Made by a program: the position numbers and the translations under genes | Origin: Anaerolineae bacterium | GTDB taxonomy: Bacteria > Chloroflexota > Anaerolineae > B4-G1 > SLSP01 | Direction of reading: 5' to 3' | Length of the DNA stretch: 5,678 nt | Assembly: GCA_016928755.1 (NCBI GenBank) | Contig: JAFGKB010000227.1 | Location: 1-5,678 of the forward strand | In this document: positions 5,670 through 5,678 of the stretch, piece by piece | How positions within the stretch are numbered: position 1 is the stretch's first letter | Layout of the letters: the number at the start of each line of letters is the position of its first letter | Notes under the pieces: generated by a model | Database searches by the model: none | What the model was told of the DNA's origin: nothing | What the model saw: only the letters and a program-made list of their open reading frames with translations

Positions 5670-5678
5670 GATTCCTCA
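5670..5678. repeat. Probable start of a second GATTCCTCA repeat copy, cut by the window edge
   Basis: The last nine bases, GATTCCTCA, are identical to 5592-5600 in direct orientation, 78 bases apart. The bases before them differ (ACG instead of GAGA). The rest of this copy, if present, lies outside the window. Confidence 0.4.

Larger units (their letters stand above)
5468..5678. other. Upstream intergenic region of the operon
   Basis: No convincing coding sequence is seen here on either strand. Near the first ATPase gene it holds a weak ribosome binding site, a candidate promoter and a palindrome. Farther out it holds a GATTCCTCA...GGAATGAC hairpin repeat and the start of a second copy cut by the window edge. 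Two ATGTAT hexamers (5535-5540, 5547-5552; plus strand) are spaced 12 bases apart around and above the -35. They could be a binding site, but six-base repeats in AT-rich DNA arise easily by chance. Confidence 0.6.

Overview
The window holds one operon read entirely from the minus strand, with genes in transcript order from high to low coordinates. It encodes a MacB/FtsX-type ABC efflux system: two separate but closely related ATPases (5467-4757 and 4735-4022), one 800-residue fused double permease (3910-1508), and a lipoprotein membrane-fusion (HlyD-like) adaptor (1394-171). A fifth gene starts at 134 and runs off the low-coordinate edge. It has a strong Shine-Dalgarno site and a signal peptide, but only 44 codons are visible.

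The organism is not identified with certainty. The features are a bacterial ABC exporter with fused tandem FtsX permeases, an adaptor anchored as a lipoprotein, moderate GC, good Shine-Dalgarno sites, and a dispersed intergenic repeat of the GTCATTCCGA...GAGGAATC type at the upstream edge. Together these are compatible with Chloroflexota (for example Anaerolineae-like metagenomic genomes). This is an inference, not something the sequence proves. No outer-membrane channel gene is visible.

Layout: 5678-5468 is the upstream non-coding region. It has repeat copies at the outer edge, then a candidate sigma-70-type promoter whose -10 lies inside a perfect 6-4-6 palindrome, a likely repressor operator. 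The two ATPase genes follow with only 21 bases between them. The intergenic gaps before the permease and before the adaptor (111 and 113 bases) each carry one copy of the same 67-base element, in opposite orientations. The element folds into an outer stem enclosing two small tetraloop hairpins, and its copies bracket the permease gene. The adaptor is followed after 36 bases by the fifth gene. No intrinsic terminator is seen.

Proposed working: the ATPases, probably as a heterodimer, drive the two-domain permease. The lipoprotein adaptor contacts the permease from outside the membrane. The fifth, exported product may be an accessory component or an unrelated co-transcribed protein. The substrate cannot be read from the sequence. 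The most unusual element is the inverted pair of structured 67-base repeats around the permease gene, whose two differences both keep base pairing possible (G-U) in the operon mRNA.
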